Assembly (NCBI GenBank): GCA_002376715.1
Contig: DFOK01000022.1
Span: forward strand, 1-30,216
DNA length: 30,216 bases
DNA from: Bacteroidales bacterium UBA3543
GTDB lineage: Bacteria; Bacteroidota; Bacteroidia; Bacteroidales; UBA932
Direction: 5' to 3'
Shown: positions 8,543-16,097 of the stretch, piece after piece
Layout of the letters: every line of letters starts with the position of its first letter
Position numbering within the stretch: the first letter of the stretch is position 1
The notes under the pieces: model-generated
What the model saw: the letters and a program-made list of their open reading frames with translations, nothing else
Databases searched by the model: none
What the model was told of the DNA's origin: nothing
Program-made: the position numbers and the translations under genes

Positions 8543-9577
8543 TTAGCGTGTCAAGAATACCTGCTTTCCCTCAATTCGGTAATCAATCTTTGAGGTGATT
8601 TTGAGCAATTGGAGTACTCGTGTCAGAGATTCTGATTCGAAAGAGGCTGTGAAACGCATCTCCATAATCGCAGGATCCTGCGGTATAATGTCAACACAAT
8701 ACCAACGTTCCAACTTCTTGATGACCTCGGGCATCTGAGTGTTCTCAAAAAGAAGAATACCATCTTTCCAAATAATTGCAGGAAGGACATCTACTTCTTG
8801 TTTATGCGGGAGGGTTGGCCTTCCGTCATAAAACACCATCTCTTCATTGGGCAGGACTTTGTATTGCCTATCTGTAGCTTCGTGAATCACCGTTACAGAA
8901 CCTTCCACCAAAGTAAGTTTCAAAGCCGGGTCATTCTCGTAGGAACTTACGTTGAAGCGTGTTCCCGTAACCTTGACGGTTAATCCCTTGGATGTCTTGA
9001 CATACATAGGCCAGTCAGGGTTTCCCTCTACTTCGAAAAAACCCTCTCCGGAAAGTTCAACGACACGAGCTTGTTCATCAAAGCGATCAGGGCACTTTAG
9101 AGTGCTGGCACTATTGAGTCTGACACGGCTGCCATCGGGTAGGATAACATCTCCCTGCACACCCGGATGGACTATATAAGTAGAAGAAGCTGCATCCTGA
9201 ATAGGAATGATGCGTTCGGCGTTAGTTGATTCAGTAAGATATTTGATGTGTCCATTCTTACGCGATATTGTCCACACACCAACTACTGTCAAAGGGATGA
9301 GCAGAATAGCGGCAATGCGGGTAATAATAGATAGCCATCCCGACTTCTTTTTCCATTTTTGATTGGCTGTGTCTGGCCAACCTGTCGCGGCTAACCTTTC
9401 CTTGGCTTCTTCTTCAGACAAGGCTTCGTGCTCCATTTCTCCGAATGTCTCAGCTAGCTGTAATCTGGAGAAATGACGGAAATTGCAATCTTCAGATTTA
9501 ATCCAAGAGACAACTTCTGCACGCTCTGATTCGTCCAATTCTCCTTTAATATACCTTATAATTTGTTCGTCTGTCAT
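8543..9577 (-). CDS. FecR-family anti-sigma factor
   Basis: Inner-membrane anti-sigma factor, 344 residues, typical of Bacteroidetes FecR proteins. Residues 1-60 form a short cytoplasmic helical domain (IIRYIKGELDESERAEV) expected to bind the ECF sigma factor. A transmembrane segment lies near residues 80-105 (GWLSIITRIAAILLIPLTVV). The periplasmic FecR domain (about 130-235) contains LPDGSRVRLNSAS and GEGFFEVE. The C-terminal DUF4974 domain (about 265-344) contains LFENTQMPEVIKKLERWY and is thought to touch the STN domain of the transporter. It lies between the sigma gene (64 bp upstream) and susC (70 bp downstream), the usual order for cell-surface signalling loci. Role by family: it holds the sigma factor until the loaded SusC signals. 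Confidence 0.95.
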   Translation of the reverse strand: MTDEQIIRYIKGELDESERAEVVSWIKSEDCNFRHFSRLQLAETFGEMEHEALSEEEAKERLAATGWPDTANQKWKKKSGWLSIITRIAAILLIPLTVVGVWTISRKNGHIKYLTESTNAERIIPIQDAASSTYIVHPGVQGDVILPDGSRVRLNSASTLKCPDRFDEQARVVELSGEGFFEVEGNPDWPMYVKTSKGLTVKVTGTRFNVSSYENDPALKLTLVEGSVTVIHEATDRQYKVLPNEEMVFYDGRPTLPHKQEVDVLPAIIWKDGILLFENTQMPEVIKKLERWYCVDIIPQDPAIMEMRFTASFESESLTRVLQLLKITSKIDYRIEGKQVFLTR

Positions 9578-9641
9578 ATTTGTTTATTTATCTTTCACAT
9601 AATAAATACCCACTATTTTACTAATCCCCTCAAAATGCCCG

Positions 9642-10196
9642 TCAAAAATCCGGATCGGGGAGCGCCTTCCGAAAAGCCTTCAATGCAAGCACTATGTTGT
9701 ATTCAACTACCTTGGTGCTGACACCATGTTTTGCTGCAATTTCAGTATAAGTCATTCCTTCTTCACGGTTCAACCTGAACATTTCTCGTGCTTTCTCCGG
9801 CAGAGAGTTGAATACGCGAGCAAGCATCTGCTCAGTTTCCAATGCATCAATACGCTGATCCACCTCGGGATCCTGCAAGATGCGACTATGAATTAGTGCT
9901 TCGTGTGCTTCCAAAGTGCCGCCCTGCCTTGCAATTACATCTCGCAACCAGTTCAATGCCCGGTTTCGTGCGATGGTCAGTACATAGTTACGGAGATTGC
10001 GCTCGGTGTCCAGATTATCCCTATGCTTCCACAAAGTAAGGAATGCCTCTTGCGCTATATCCTCGGCCTGGCAACTGTCGTGAATATACCGGTTCACAAA
10101 GAATGCCACATTGGAGAACTCGGCGCGAAAGAATGCTTCAAAGGCAACTTCCGATCCGGTACGTATGGCATTTGTCAATGTTTTCAAATCATTCAT
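9642..10196 (-). CDS. ECF RNA polymerase sigma-70 factor (SusCD-linked)
   Basis: Extracytoplasmic-function sigma factor, 184 residues. Region 2 (about 20-90) contains the core-binding and -10-recognition segment AEDIAQEAFLTLWKHRDN and the helix LRNYVLTIARNRALNWLRD. Region 4 (about 125-175) has the helix-turn-helix MTYTEIAAKHGVSTKVVEYN. It is the first gene of the sigma/FecR/SusC/SusD cluster and probably autoregulated, although I could not identify a clear promoter in the 80 bp upstream. The family call is firm. The regulated targets are inferred from position: at least susC onwards, and perhaps the convergent TlpA-like gene. Confidence 0.96.
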   Translation of the reverse strand: MNDLKTLTNAIRTGSEVAFEAFFRAEFSNVAFFVNRYIHDSCQAEDIAQEAFLTLWKHRDNLDTERNLRNYVLTIARNRALNWLRDVIARQGGTLEAHEALIHSRILQDPEVDQRIDALETEQMLARVFNSLPEKAREMFRLNREEGMTYTEIAAKHGVSTKVVEYNIVLALKAFRKALPDPDF

Positions 10197-10276
10197 CGGC
10201 AGACTTGAAAGATTGTTTCATTATGGATTTGCTTCTCCATTCCTATAAATTATGCACTCGACTTAAAGAGCAGCAA

Positions 10277-11419
10277 TCAATTCGTCTCCACCGGGGTTTC
10301 ATCACCGGCACCCTTGAGACTTTTTGTGAGGCGTTGGACTATTTTGAAATGGGAGAGAAATTCTCCGGCAAATACTCTCAATACGGTATATGCGGGGATT
10401 GCAATCAGCATACCGATGACTCCGCCCACATAACCTGCAATCAGTATAACTATGAAAATCTCCAGCGGATGCGCCTTGACGGTACTTGAATAGATGAAAG
10501 GCTGGAAAAGGTAGTTGTCAATCAGTTGGGTGGTGAGCATTACTCCGAATATCAATAACAAAAAGGGCAATACAGGGCCTGCATCAGGCGTACTGTAATG
10601 CGTGATAATTCCTGCCATAACTCCCAGCAATTCACCGGTAAGCGGACCGACATATGGGATTACATTGAGCACCCCCGATGCGAATGCCACCATCACTGCA
10701 AGGTCGAAGTCAAATCCGACTATAAAGTAGAGACCAACGGTATTGAGAATGGTTATCAGAATTGATTCGATGAAAATACCGGTAAAATAGCGTCTTAAAA
10801 GGTTTTCTGCCGATGAGAGCGCTCGCTTCATGTTGGCCTCATATTTATCGGGAACGATTGCATTCAGCATATTCCCCATAAGGTTGCGCTCCTGCAGGAA
10901 AAAGAAGGAGATAAAGACCACCGAGAAGATGCCAATCGCCAGATCCACCGTAAACGAGGCGATTGAGGAAAAGGCACGGGTAAAGAAAGTTATGCTGGTG
11001 CTCTCTTTTATCTGTTCGAGAATATAGGCCTCCACACGGTAATCCTCTCCAAGCGATGGGAATAGAGTGGTCAACCGGTAATTGAGTTTTGTGAAGGGTT
11101 CGGAGATATTGGCCAGTACTCTGTCAAAGTCCACCTGGCCGATATTGCTGACAATCCTTATGATGATTGGGGTTAGGAAGAATAATACGAGTCCTATGGC
11201 AGAGAAAATGGTTAGCAGAGTGATTGCTGAAGCCAACCAGTTTGGAATGCGGAACTTTTTGATGGAAAAGGAGGTCAGCAGTGTAGCTAGAGGCTTGCCT
11301 ATGAGGAATATAACAGCGGAAATCAGCAGATACCAGACTATCTCGCTAAAATACCATACGAGAAATCCGACCAATGCAATGGTCACTGATATGATTATAT
11401 ATTTTGCGAGTTTGTTCAT
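10277..11419 (-). CDS. AI-2E/PerM-family membrane permease
   Basis: Polytopic inner-membrane protein, 380 residues, of the AI-2E transporter (PerM/YdiK/TqsA) family. Hydrophobic segments occur at about 8-28, 30-50, 60-85, 150-175, 205-260, 265-300 and 305-350, in line with the family's eight helices. Family-typical stretches are LNVIPYVGPLTGELLG and the closing helix pair IVILIAGYVGGVIGMLIAIP. Members export autoinducer-2 or act as sodium/proton antiporters; which applies here cannot be told. It lies 80 bp upstream of the sigma gene on the same strand, but the two are functionally unrelated. The next gene upstream is separated by a terminator, so this gene probably has its own promoter near 11420-11460. 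Confidence 0.9.
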   Translation of the reverse strand: MNKLAKYIIISVTIALVGFLVWYFSEIVWYLLISAVIFLIGKPLATLLTSFSIKKFRIPNWLASAITLLTIFSAIGLVLFFLTPIIIRIVSNIGQVDFDRVLANISEPFTKLNYRLTTLFPSLGEDYRVEAYILEQIKESTSITFFTRAFSSIASFTVDLAIGIFSVVFISFFFLQERNLMGNMLNAIVPDKYEANMKRALSSAENLLRRYFTGIFIESILITILNTVGLYFIVGFDFDLAVMVAFASGVLNVIPYVGPLTGELLGVMAGIITHYSTPDAGPVLPFLLLIFGVMLTTQLIDNYLFQPFIYSSTVKAHPLEIFIVILIAGYVGGVIGMLIAIPAYTVLRVFAGEFLSHFKIVQRLTKSLKGAGDETPVETN

Positions 11420-11458
11420 CCGGTGTTATTAATTTTCAAAACTAGTTAACTACAAGTG

Positions 11459-11488
11459 AAAAAACAAGCCGGCACAAAGACCGGCTTG
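11459..11488 (-). terminator. Rho-independent terminator of the DUF3276 gene
   Basis: Read on the minus strand: a perfect 8-bp stem (CAAGCCGG with CCGGCTTG, 11465-11472 and 11481-11488) with an 8-nt loop, followed by TTTTTT (11464-11459). It begins 20 bp after the DUF3276 stop codon and separates that gene from the permease gene. Confidence 0.92.
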
Positions 11489-11508
11489 AATATAATGGGT
11501 CGAAATTT

Positions 11509-11886
11509 CTATAATTCGTCGAAATTCACATCAGTAAAAGAAGCAGGAGCGGCAGGCTCTTCTTTGTCGGGCTCCTCTCTGCGTTCATCGCGCTGAGTCT
11601 CAACTACGGGGCATTTTGTTTTGATAAACTCTACAACTTCCTGCAGACCTTCGGAGAATTTATCGAAGTCTTCCTTGTATAGGAAAATCTTGTGTTTGTC
11701 ATATACAAACCTTCCGTCTTTTTCTACCCTTCTTTTACTTTCAGTGATAGTAAGATAATAGTCATTACCTTTTGTGGTCTTGACATCAAAGAAATATGTC
11801 CTTTTTCCGGCTCTTACGGGTTTGGAATAAACATCGTCACCCGGGCGGCCCATCTGTCCTGCATTGTCAAAATCTTCGTAGTACAT
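11509..11886 (-). CDS. DUF3276 (PUR-alpha-like) protein
   Basis: Small cytoplasmic protein, 125 residues from the ATG at 11886. It belongs to DUF3276, a Bacteroidetes/spirochaete family with a PUR-alpha-type nucleic-acid-binding fold. The core is VYSKPVRAGKRTYFFDVK, then YYLTITESKRR, then HKIFLYKEDFDKFSEGL. The tail (about 90-125) is acidic and low-complexity (ERREEPDKEEPAAP). The reading frame stays open further upstream to a TTG at 11913, but a -7 promoter box (11911-11918) overlaps that codon, so the shorter ATG start is preferred. It is transcribed alone and divergently from nusB, with a strong terminator after it. Role by family: single-stranded nucleic-acid binding; the precise function is not established. 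Confidence 0.9.
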   Translation of the reverse strand: MYYEDFDNAGQMGRPGDDVYSKPVRAGKRTYFFDVKTTKGNDYYLTITESKRRVEKDGRFVYDKHKIFLYKEDFDKFSEGLQEVVEFIKTKCPVVETQRDERREEPDKEEPAAPASFTDVNFDEL

Positions 11887-11910
11887 ATCATTTTTTTTAA
11901 AATTCTTTCG

Positions 11911-11918
11911 CAAAGATA
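11911..11918 (-). promoter_or_regulatory. -7 box of DUF3276 promoter
   Basis: On the minus strand the bases read TATCTTTG, an exact match to the Bacteroidetes -7 consensus TAnnTTTG. It is 24 bp before the preferred ATG at 11886. A TTTA sits 17 bp further upstream as a weak -33 element. This supports the ATG at 11886 as the start, because the longer frame would begin inside the box. Confidence 0.6.
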
Positions 11919-11942
11919 AATTTTTATTTTGATAGTAAAGGT

Positions 11943-11950
11943 TATATTTG
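11943..11950 (+). promoter_or_regulatory. -7 box of the nusB operon promoter
   Basis: TATATTTG matches the Bacteroidetes -7 consensus TAnnTTTG and lies 23 bp before the nusB ATG. Upstream is an A/T-rich stretch with a TTTT at 11921-11924 in the -33 position, but no exact TTTG at the usual spacing. It is divergent from the DUF3276 promoter; the two boxes are 24 bp apart, so transcription from them may interfere. Confidence 0.55.
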
Positions 11951-11973
11951 CAAAATATTTAAGAAATATAAGA

Positions 11974-12924
11974 ATGCTGACCAGAAGATTGCTCCGTGTA
12001 AAAGCGTTTAAAGTTCTTTTTTCGAATATGGCTCAGGAGTCTCCCTCTATCGACAAGATGAAAAAAGAATTGCAGTTTTCCTGTGAAAAGACTCAGGAGC
12101 TCTATTGGTTTTTGCTCAGTATATGCAAGCCGCTTGTAAATGTTGCCAGGGAGAGGATAGAAGTAGGTAAGAGAAAATACAAGGCTACACCTGAGGAGGC
12201 AAATCCCAATTACAGGTTTGTGAACAACTCCTTTGTGGAGTTGCTCTCACAGAACGAAGAGATGACCAAGTTCTGTCAGAAACGGGGTCTTGTGTGGGTA
12301 GATTATGATTATGTTGTCAAAAGAATTTTCAGGTCGATAACTGCCAGCGATTATTATAAGAAGTATATGGCTTCGACAGAGAACTCTTTTGAGCGCGACT
12401 GCGACCTCTTCATAGATATATTTTCCAATGAGTTTGAAGATAACGAGGAACTTGCAGGAATCATAGAGGAACGTTCCATATACTGGTTGGACGACATCAC
12501 GTTCGTACTTGACGAGATAATTCGCAATATAGGCACTATGCGTTCCACACGCAGAAATGTATCTCCGGTACAGAAGGAAGAGGATATACAGTATGCACTG
12601 ACACTGCTTCAAGAGTCCTTCCTGCGCTACCGGGAATATTCCGCACTCATTGGAGAGAATATAGTCAACTGGGATGTCGACCGCCTGGTCTCTACCGACA
12701 GGGTCATCATCATTATGGGTATCACCGAGGCTGTGGTCTTTGAGACGATCCCCGTAAAGGTGACCATCAACGAATACGTGGAGATTTCCAAATATTTTGG
12801 TACTCCCAACAGCCGTATTTTTGTCAATGGCATTCTTGACACAATAATCCTCAAAAAAATCAATGAGGGAGAGATTGTCAAGAAGGGCAGGGGACTACAT
12901 GAGGGCAGTGAACAGAAGAAATAA
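11974..12924 (+). CDS. nusB: Transcription antitermination factor NusB (long form)
   Basis: NusB binds boxA RNA with NusE (S10) and supports antitermination of rRNA transcription. The protein is 316 residues from the ATG at 11974 (MLTRRLLRVKAFKVLFS). This is the long Bacteroidetes form: an N-terminal NusB-like opening, a helical insert and the canonical NusB segment at the C-terminus (about 225-300: DRVIIIMGITEAVVFETIP, VTINEYVEISKYF, RIFVNGILDTI). The frame extends upstream to a TTG at 11929, but that lies before the -7 promoter box, so the ATG is chosen. It is first in a seven-gene plus-strand operon; yajC follows by 20 bp. The C-terminal tail is basic (KKGRGLHEGSEQKK). Confidence 0.95.
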   Translation: MLTRRLLRVKAFKVLFSNMAQESPSIDKMKKELQFSCEKTQELYWFLLSICKPLVNVARERIEVGKRKYKATPEEANPNYRFVNNSFVELLSQNEEMTKFCQKRGLVWVDYDYVVKRIFRSITASDYYKKYMASTENSFERDCDLFIDIFSNEFEDNEELAGIIEERSIYWLDDITFVLDEIIRNIGTMRSTRRNVSPVQKEEDIQYALTLLQESFLRYREYSALIGENIVNWDVDRLVSTDRVIIIMGITEAVVFETIPVKVTINEYVEISKYFGTPNSRIFVNGILDTIILKKINEGEIVKKGRGLHEGSEQKK

Positions 12925-12944
12925 TTAATTAAACACATTTTTAT

Positions 12945-13265
12945 ATGAACATTTTGACATTTTTCCTTTTACAGGCCGATGCCGCTGCTCCCAAAGCCGG
13001 AGGCGGTTACTCGATGCTGATAGTGCTCGCACTCATTTTCGTGGTTATGTGGCTTTTCATGATTCGTCCGCAGAAGAAAAAACAGAAAGAACTCGACGAG
13101 TTTCGTAACAATCTCAAGAGAGGTGACAAAGTAATTACTATCGGCGGCATTTACGGCACGGTAGACGAGGTTAAAGAAAACAAAATCCTCATCGAGATAG
13201 ATAAGGACGTGAAGATATTTGTGGATAAGGCCTCCCTGGTAAAAGACCCTTCGGACGTAAAGTAA
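12945..13265 (+). CDS. yajC: Sec translocon accessory subunit YajC
   Basis: Small single-span membrane protein, 106 residues, the usual YajC size. It is an accessory part of the SecDF-YajC complex at the Sec translocon. A short N-terminal stretch is followed by one transmembrane segment (about 23-42, SMLIVLALIFVVMWLFMIRP). The family signature RPQKKKQKE then leads into the cytoplasmic beta domain (GDKVITIGGIYGTVDEVKENKILIEI, about residues 62-87). It sits 20 bp after nusB and 10 bp before the YbbR-like gene, an order common in Bacteroidetes. Confidence 0.95.
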   Translation: MNILTFFLLQADAAAPKAGGGYSMLIVLALIFVVMWLFMIRPQKKKQKELDEFRNNLKRGDKVITIGGIYGTVDEVKENKILIEIDKDVKIFVDKASLVKDPSDVK

Positions 13266-13275
13266 CAATTCTACC

Positions 13276-14256
13276 ATGTCAGGTCGTGACAAAAAAGATT
13301 TTAAAAAGAGAAAGGGGAGAGATTGGGTATCGCTGATACTCTCTCTCCTGCTGGCTTTTTTTATCTGGCTTGTCCATAACCTTTCCAACGATTATTCCGC
13401 CTACCTGCGTTTTCAGGTAAAGGCAGTTACCAATATTACGGGACATCAGCCCGAAGCGGTAGCCGACGAGATTCTTCTTGTAAGAGGAAGGGCTACCGGT
13501 TTTTATATCATACGTAATAATCGCCGCGGATCAGTACCCCAGGTAACACTGGAGATCCCTCCCGACTTCTTTACTCCCATAGAGGAGTCTTCGGACAGAT
13601 TCTCGCTCACGGCGAATGAGTTGAAAGACAAACTTTCGGCTGCTCTTTCAGGTGAGATAAACATTGACTTTATCGAGACGGGTACACTCACCTTCACATT
13701 TCCTGAACAATCACACCGCAAGGTTCCTGTTAACCCACTCATTTCAGTTATTTACAAGAAGCAGTACACCAATGTGGGTGATATTGTCATTTCTCCCGAT
13801 TCGGTATTGGTTTATGGCAATACGGAGGATATTGTCAACATCCGTTCGGTCAACACACTTCCGGTCAATTTGACCAATGTGGACAAGTCCATTCAGGGAG
13901 TTACCGGGCTGGAAACCATCCGAGGTGTTCGGATAGATAGTGAAGAGATCCGGTATTTCATCAGGGTGGACAGATATGTCGAAGTTTCCGGTTGGATGAG
14001 TGTCGATGTCAAAAATCTTCCTTCGCGTTATTCTATGGTTTTGATTCCTTCAAGAGTGAGGTTTACTGCAAGAATACCCTTTACGGCGAAGAATGATGAT
14101 ATATTTGACGATATTTCACTCACGCTGGATTATAATACTTTCATACATCAGAGGAGTTCAAAGGTAATTCCACGGCTTGAAAGAGGAGACGCGGAGATTT
14201 ACTCATATTCGCTAGACCCCCCGATGATTGAAGCAGTAATCACACATGACAGATGA
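13276..14256 (+). CDS. YbbR-like (CdaR-type) domain protein
   Basis: Membrane-anchored protein, 326 residues. It has a basic N-terminus (DKKDFKKRKGRD), one transmembrane helix (about 17-36, WVSLILSLLLAFFIWLVHNL) and an extracytoplasmic region of YbbR-like beta repeats: PEQSHRKVPVNPLI and PDSVLVYGNTEDIVNIRSVNT are typical of one repeat. In Firmicutes the YbbR-domain protein CdaR regulates the diadenylate cyclase CdaA, but no cdaA is adjacent here, so c-di-AMP regulation is only a family-based guess. Its stop codon overlaps the coaE start by four bases (ATGA), a sign of translational coupling. Confidence 0.87.
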   Translation: MSGRDKKDFKKRKGRDWVSLILSLLLAFFIWLVHNLSNDYSAYLRFQVKAVTNITGHQPEAVADEILLVRGRATGFYIIRNNRRGSVPQVTLEIPPDFFTPIEESSDRFSLTANELKDKLSAALSGEINIDFIETGTLTFTFPEQSHRKVPVNPLISVIYKKQYTNVGDIVISPDSVLVYGNTEDIVNIRSVNTLPVNLTNVDKSIQGVTGLETIRGVRIDSEEIRYFIRVDRYVEVSGWMSVDVKNLPSRYSMVLIPSRVRFTARIPFTAKNDDIFDDISLTLDYNTFIHQRSSKVIPRLERGDAEIYSYSLDPPMIEAVITHDR

Positions 14257-14852
14257 AAAATAGCAGCGTCATATTGTGTACCGGTGGTATAGGCAGCGGA
14301 AAATCTTACGTAGTGAGGGTTTTCAATGCCCTGGGCATTCCCTCTTATGACGCTGACTCCAATACAAAACGCCTTTATGATACTGACTATGTGTTGCTGG
14401 AGCGCATAAATGCCATAGCCGGAGGAGATGTTGTAAAGGATGGCGTACTCCAACGTGCTGCGCTTGCAGCCAAGATTTTTTCGGATCCTCAGATGCTCGC
14501 CGAGGTGGAGGCTGTTGTACATCCTGCAGTAGCGACTGATTTTCTTAAATGGAAAGAGATGCAACAGAGCGACATCGTACTGATGGAGTCGGCAATTTTG
14601 CTGGAAAAGCCCTTGCTGCTCCCGATTATCGATCATGTTCTGGTGGTTCACGCTCCTGAGGAAATAAGGATTGAACGTGTAATGGCTCGTGACAATGTCT
14701 CAAGGGAACAGGTATTACGGCGTATTTCCAACCAGTGGAGTGACAGCCGTCGCCTCGAAATGGCTGATTTCTCCATAGAAACAAATGATCGCGATTCCAT
14801 TATCGCAAAAGTAATGGATATTATACAAAAAATAAGAGATGGGAAAAGGTAA
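14253..14852 (+). CDS. coaE: Dephospho-CoA kinase
   Basis: CoaE phosphorylates the 3'-hydroxyl of dephospho-CoA with ATP, the final step of coenzyme A synthesis. The protein is 199 residues, normal for the family. The P-loop GGIGSGKS (11-18) is followed by the family segment GIPSYDADSNTKRLY (about 30-45). A conserved acidic/hydrophobic stretch DIVLMESAILLEK lies at about 109-121, and the lid-region motif VMARDNVSREQVLRRISNQW at about 143-162. The gene overlaps the YbbR-like gene by 4 bp and the next gene by 14 bp. coaD, the preceding step of the pathway, is in the other operon at 26167-26649. Confidence 0.96.
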   Translation: MKNSSVILCTGGIGSGKSYVVRVFNALGIPSYDADSNTKRLYDTDYVLLERINAIAGGDVVKDGVLQRAALAAKIFSDPQMLAEVEAVVHPAVATDFLKWKEMQQSDIVLMESAILLEKPLLLPIIDHVLVVHAPEEIRIERVMARDNVSREQVLRRISNQWSDSRRLEMADFSIETNDRDSIIAKVMDIIQKIRDGKR

Positions 14853-15630
14853 GTGGATAGGTGGTATTCTGGGGTGGGTAATATTTGGACCCATCGGCGG
14901 ACTCATAGGGTTTTTGATCGGCTCTATGGCTGATATGGGTTCTAAACTCATTGAGTCGGATGTCAACGAGGGTCGTCCATACACAGGAACGCATAAGAGT
15001 GGCACCGGTACTCGTCGTCCCTCTTCTCCCCAGGATCGCAACATCGGCCAGCGCAATAGTTTTATAGTGAGTCTGCTGGTACTCTCCACTGCAGTGATCA
15101 AGGCAGACGGTAAATATCTAAAGAGTGAACTCGAATATGTAAGGAATTTTATCCGTAACAATTTTGGTGAGAGAGCTGTGCCCGAGGCCATGGAGATTCT
15201 TAAAGGTCTCAAGGATAAACAAATCAATATCTATGAAGTAGGTGGACAAATCCGCCAGTATATGAATTACTCGCAGCGGATGCAGCTTTTCCATTATCTG
15301 GTCTCTCTGGCACAATGTGACGGTAATGTTTGTCAGGCTGAAATAGATGTTCTCAGGAGTATTGCATCAGCCATGGGCATTTCTTCAGCAAATGCCAATT
15401 CCATACTCGCTATGTTTGAAAAGAGCATAGAGTCCGCCTATACCGTTCTCGAAATAGATAAAAACGCTACTGAAGAGGAGATCAAAAAGGCATATAAACG
15501 TCTTGCAATGAAGCATCACCCCGACAAAGTGGCAACACTCGGCCCCGACATACAGAAGAGTGCGGAAGAGAAGTTCAAGAAAGTCCAGGAAGCCTACGAG
15601 ACTATAAAGAAAGAGCGTGGCATGAATTAA
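14839..15630 (+). CDS. TerB/DnaJ-domain (DjlA-like) membrane protein
   Basis: Protein of 263 residues in DjlA-like order. An N-terminal membrane segment (about 2-30) is rich in glycine (GWVIFGPIGGLIGFLIGSM), with the small-residue spacing of a glycine zipper. A linker of low complexity follows. The TerB-like helical domain (about 70-185) contains AVIKADGKYLKSEL and ends near AQCDGNVCQAEIDVL. A C-terminal J-domain (about 195-260) carries the Hsp70-stimulating HPD motif at 227-229. It probably recruits DnaK to the membrane. It overlaps coaE by 14 bp and precedes the DUF5606 gene by 20 bp. Domain assignments are good; the client is unknown. Confidence 0.9.
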   Translation: MGKGKWIGGILGWVIFGPIGGLIGFLIGSMADMGSKLIESDVNEGRPYTGTHKSGTGTRRPSSPQDRNIGQRNSFIVSLLVLSTAVIKADGKYLKSELEYVRNFIRNNFGERAVPEAMEILKGLKDKQINIYEVGGQIRQYMNYSQRMQLFHYLVSLAQCDGNVCQAEIDVLRSIASAMGISSANANSILAMFEKSIESAYTVLEIDKNATEEEIKKAYKRLAMKHHPDKVATLGPDIQKSAEEKFKKVQEAYETIKKERGMN

Positions 15631-15650
15631 AGAAGAGCTATATAAATGAT

Positions 15651-16094
15651 ATGGAAAAGACAGATCTAAAGAAGATTTTATCGGTATCGGGACAGCGTGG
15701 ATTGTTCCTATATCTTTCACAGGCAAGAAACGGCGTAATAGTAGAGTCGTTGGAGACACAACAGAGGACTACATTTGGCACATCCGCAAAAATTTCCTCA
15801 ATGGCGGATATTTCGGTATATACCACGACCGAAGATGTTTCTCTCAAAGAGATATTCACCGGCATGGCACAGAAGCTCAAAAACGGCCCCGCAATGAGCT
15901 CCAAGGAGGACCCCAAAAAGATCAAAGCTTTCTTCAAAGAGGTGCTCCCCGAATATGACGAGGATCGCTTCTATGTCTCACATATGAAGAAGATACTTGA
16001 TTGGTATAATCTGCTCCAGAAGTTTGCCTCTCTCGAATTTGTAGAAGAGGAAGAAGATACTCCATCTGAGGAAACGTCCGCCGAACAGGCGTAA
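15651..16094 (+). CDS. DUF5606 family protein
   Basis: Conserved Bacteroidetes protein of unknown function, 147 residues. The N-terminal 60 or so residues are the characteristic segment, starting with LKKILSVSGQRGLFLYLS and continuing through a VESLETQQRT strand. The C-terminal half is helical, and the last 25 residues are very acidic (EFVEEEEDTPSEETS). No signal peptide or membrane segment is seen. It lies 20 bp after the TerB/DnaJ gene and only 3 bp before the rimO ATG, so the genes are co-transcribed. Function is not known and I do not infer one. Confidence 0.85.
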   Translation: MEKTDLKKILSVSGQRGLFLYLSQARNGVIVESLETQQRTTFGTSAKISSMADISVYTTTEDVSLKEIFTGMAQKLKNGPAMSSKEDPKKIKAFFKEVLPEYDEDRFYVSHMKKILDWYNLLQKFASLEFVEEEEDTPSEETSAEQA

Positions 16095-16097
16095 TTG

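Noticed and set aside
11887..11913. N-terminal extension of the DUF3276 protein from TTG at 11913
   Set aside because: The TTG lies inside the -7 promoter box, and the ATG at 11886 gives the usual length of the family.
11929..11973. N-terminal extension of NusB from TTG at 11929
   Set aside because: It would start upstream of the -7 box; the ATG at 11974 gives the expected NusB opening.
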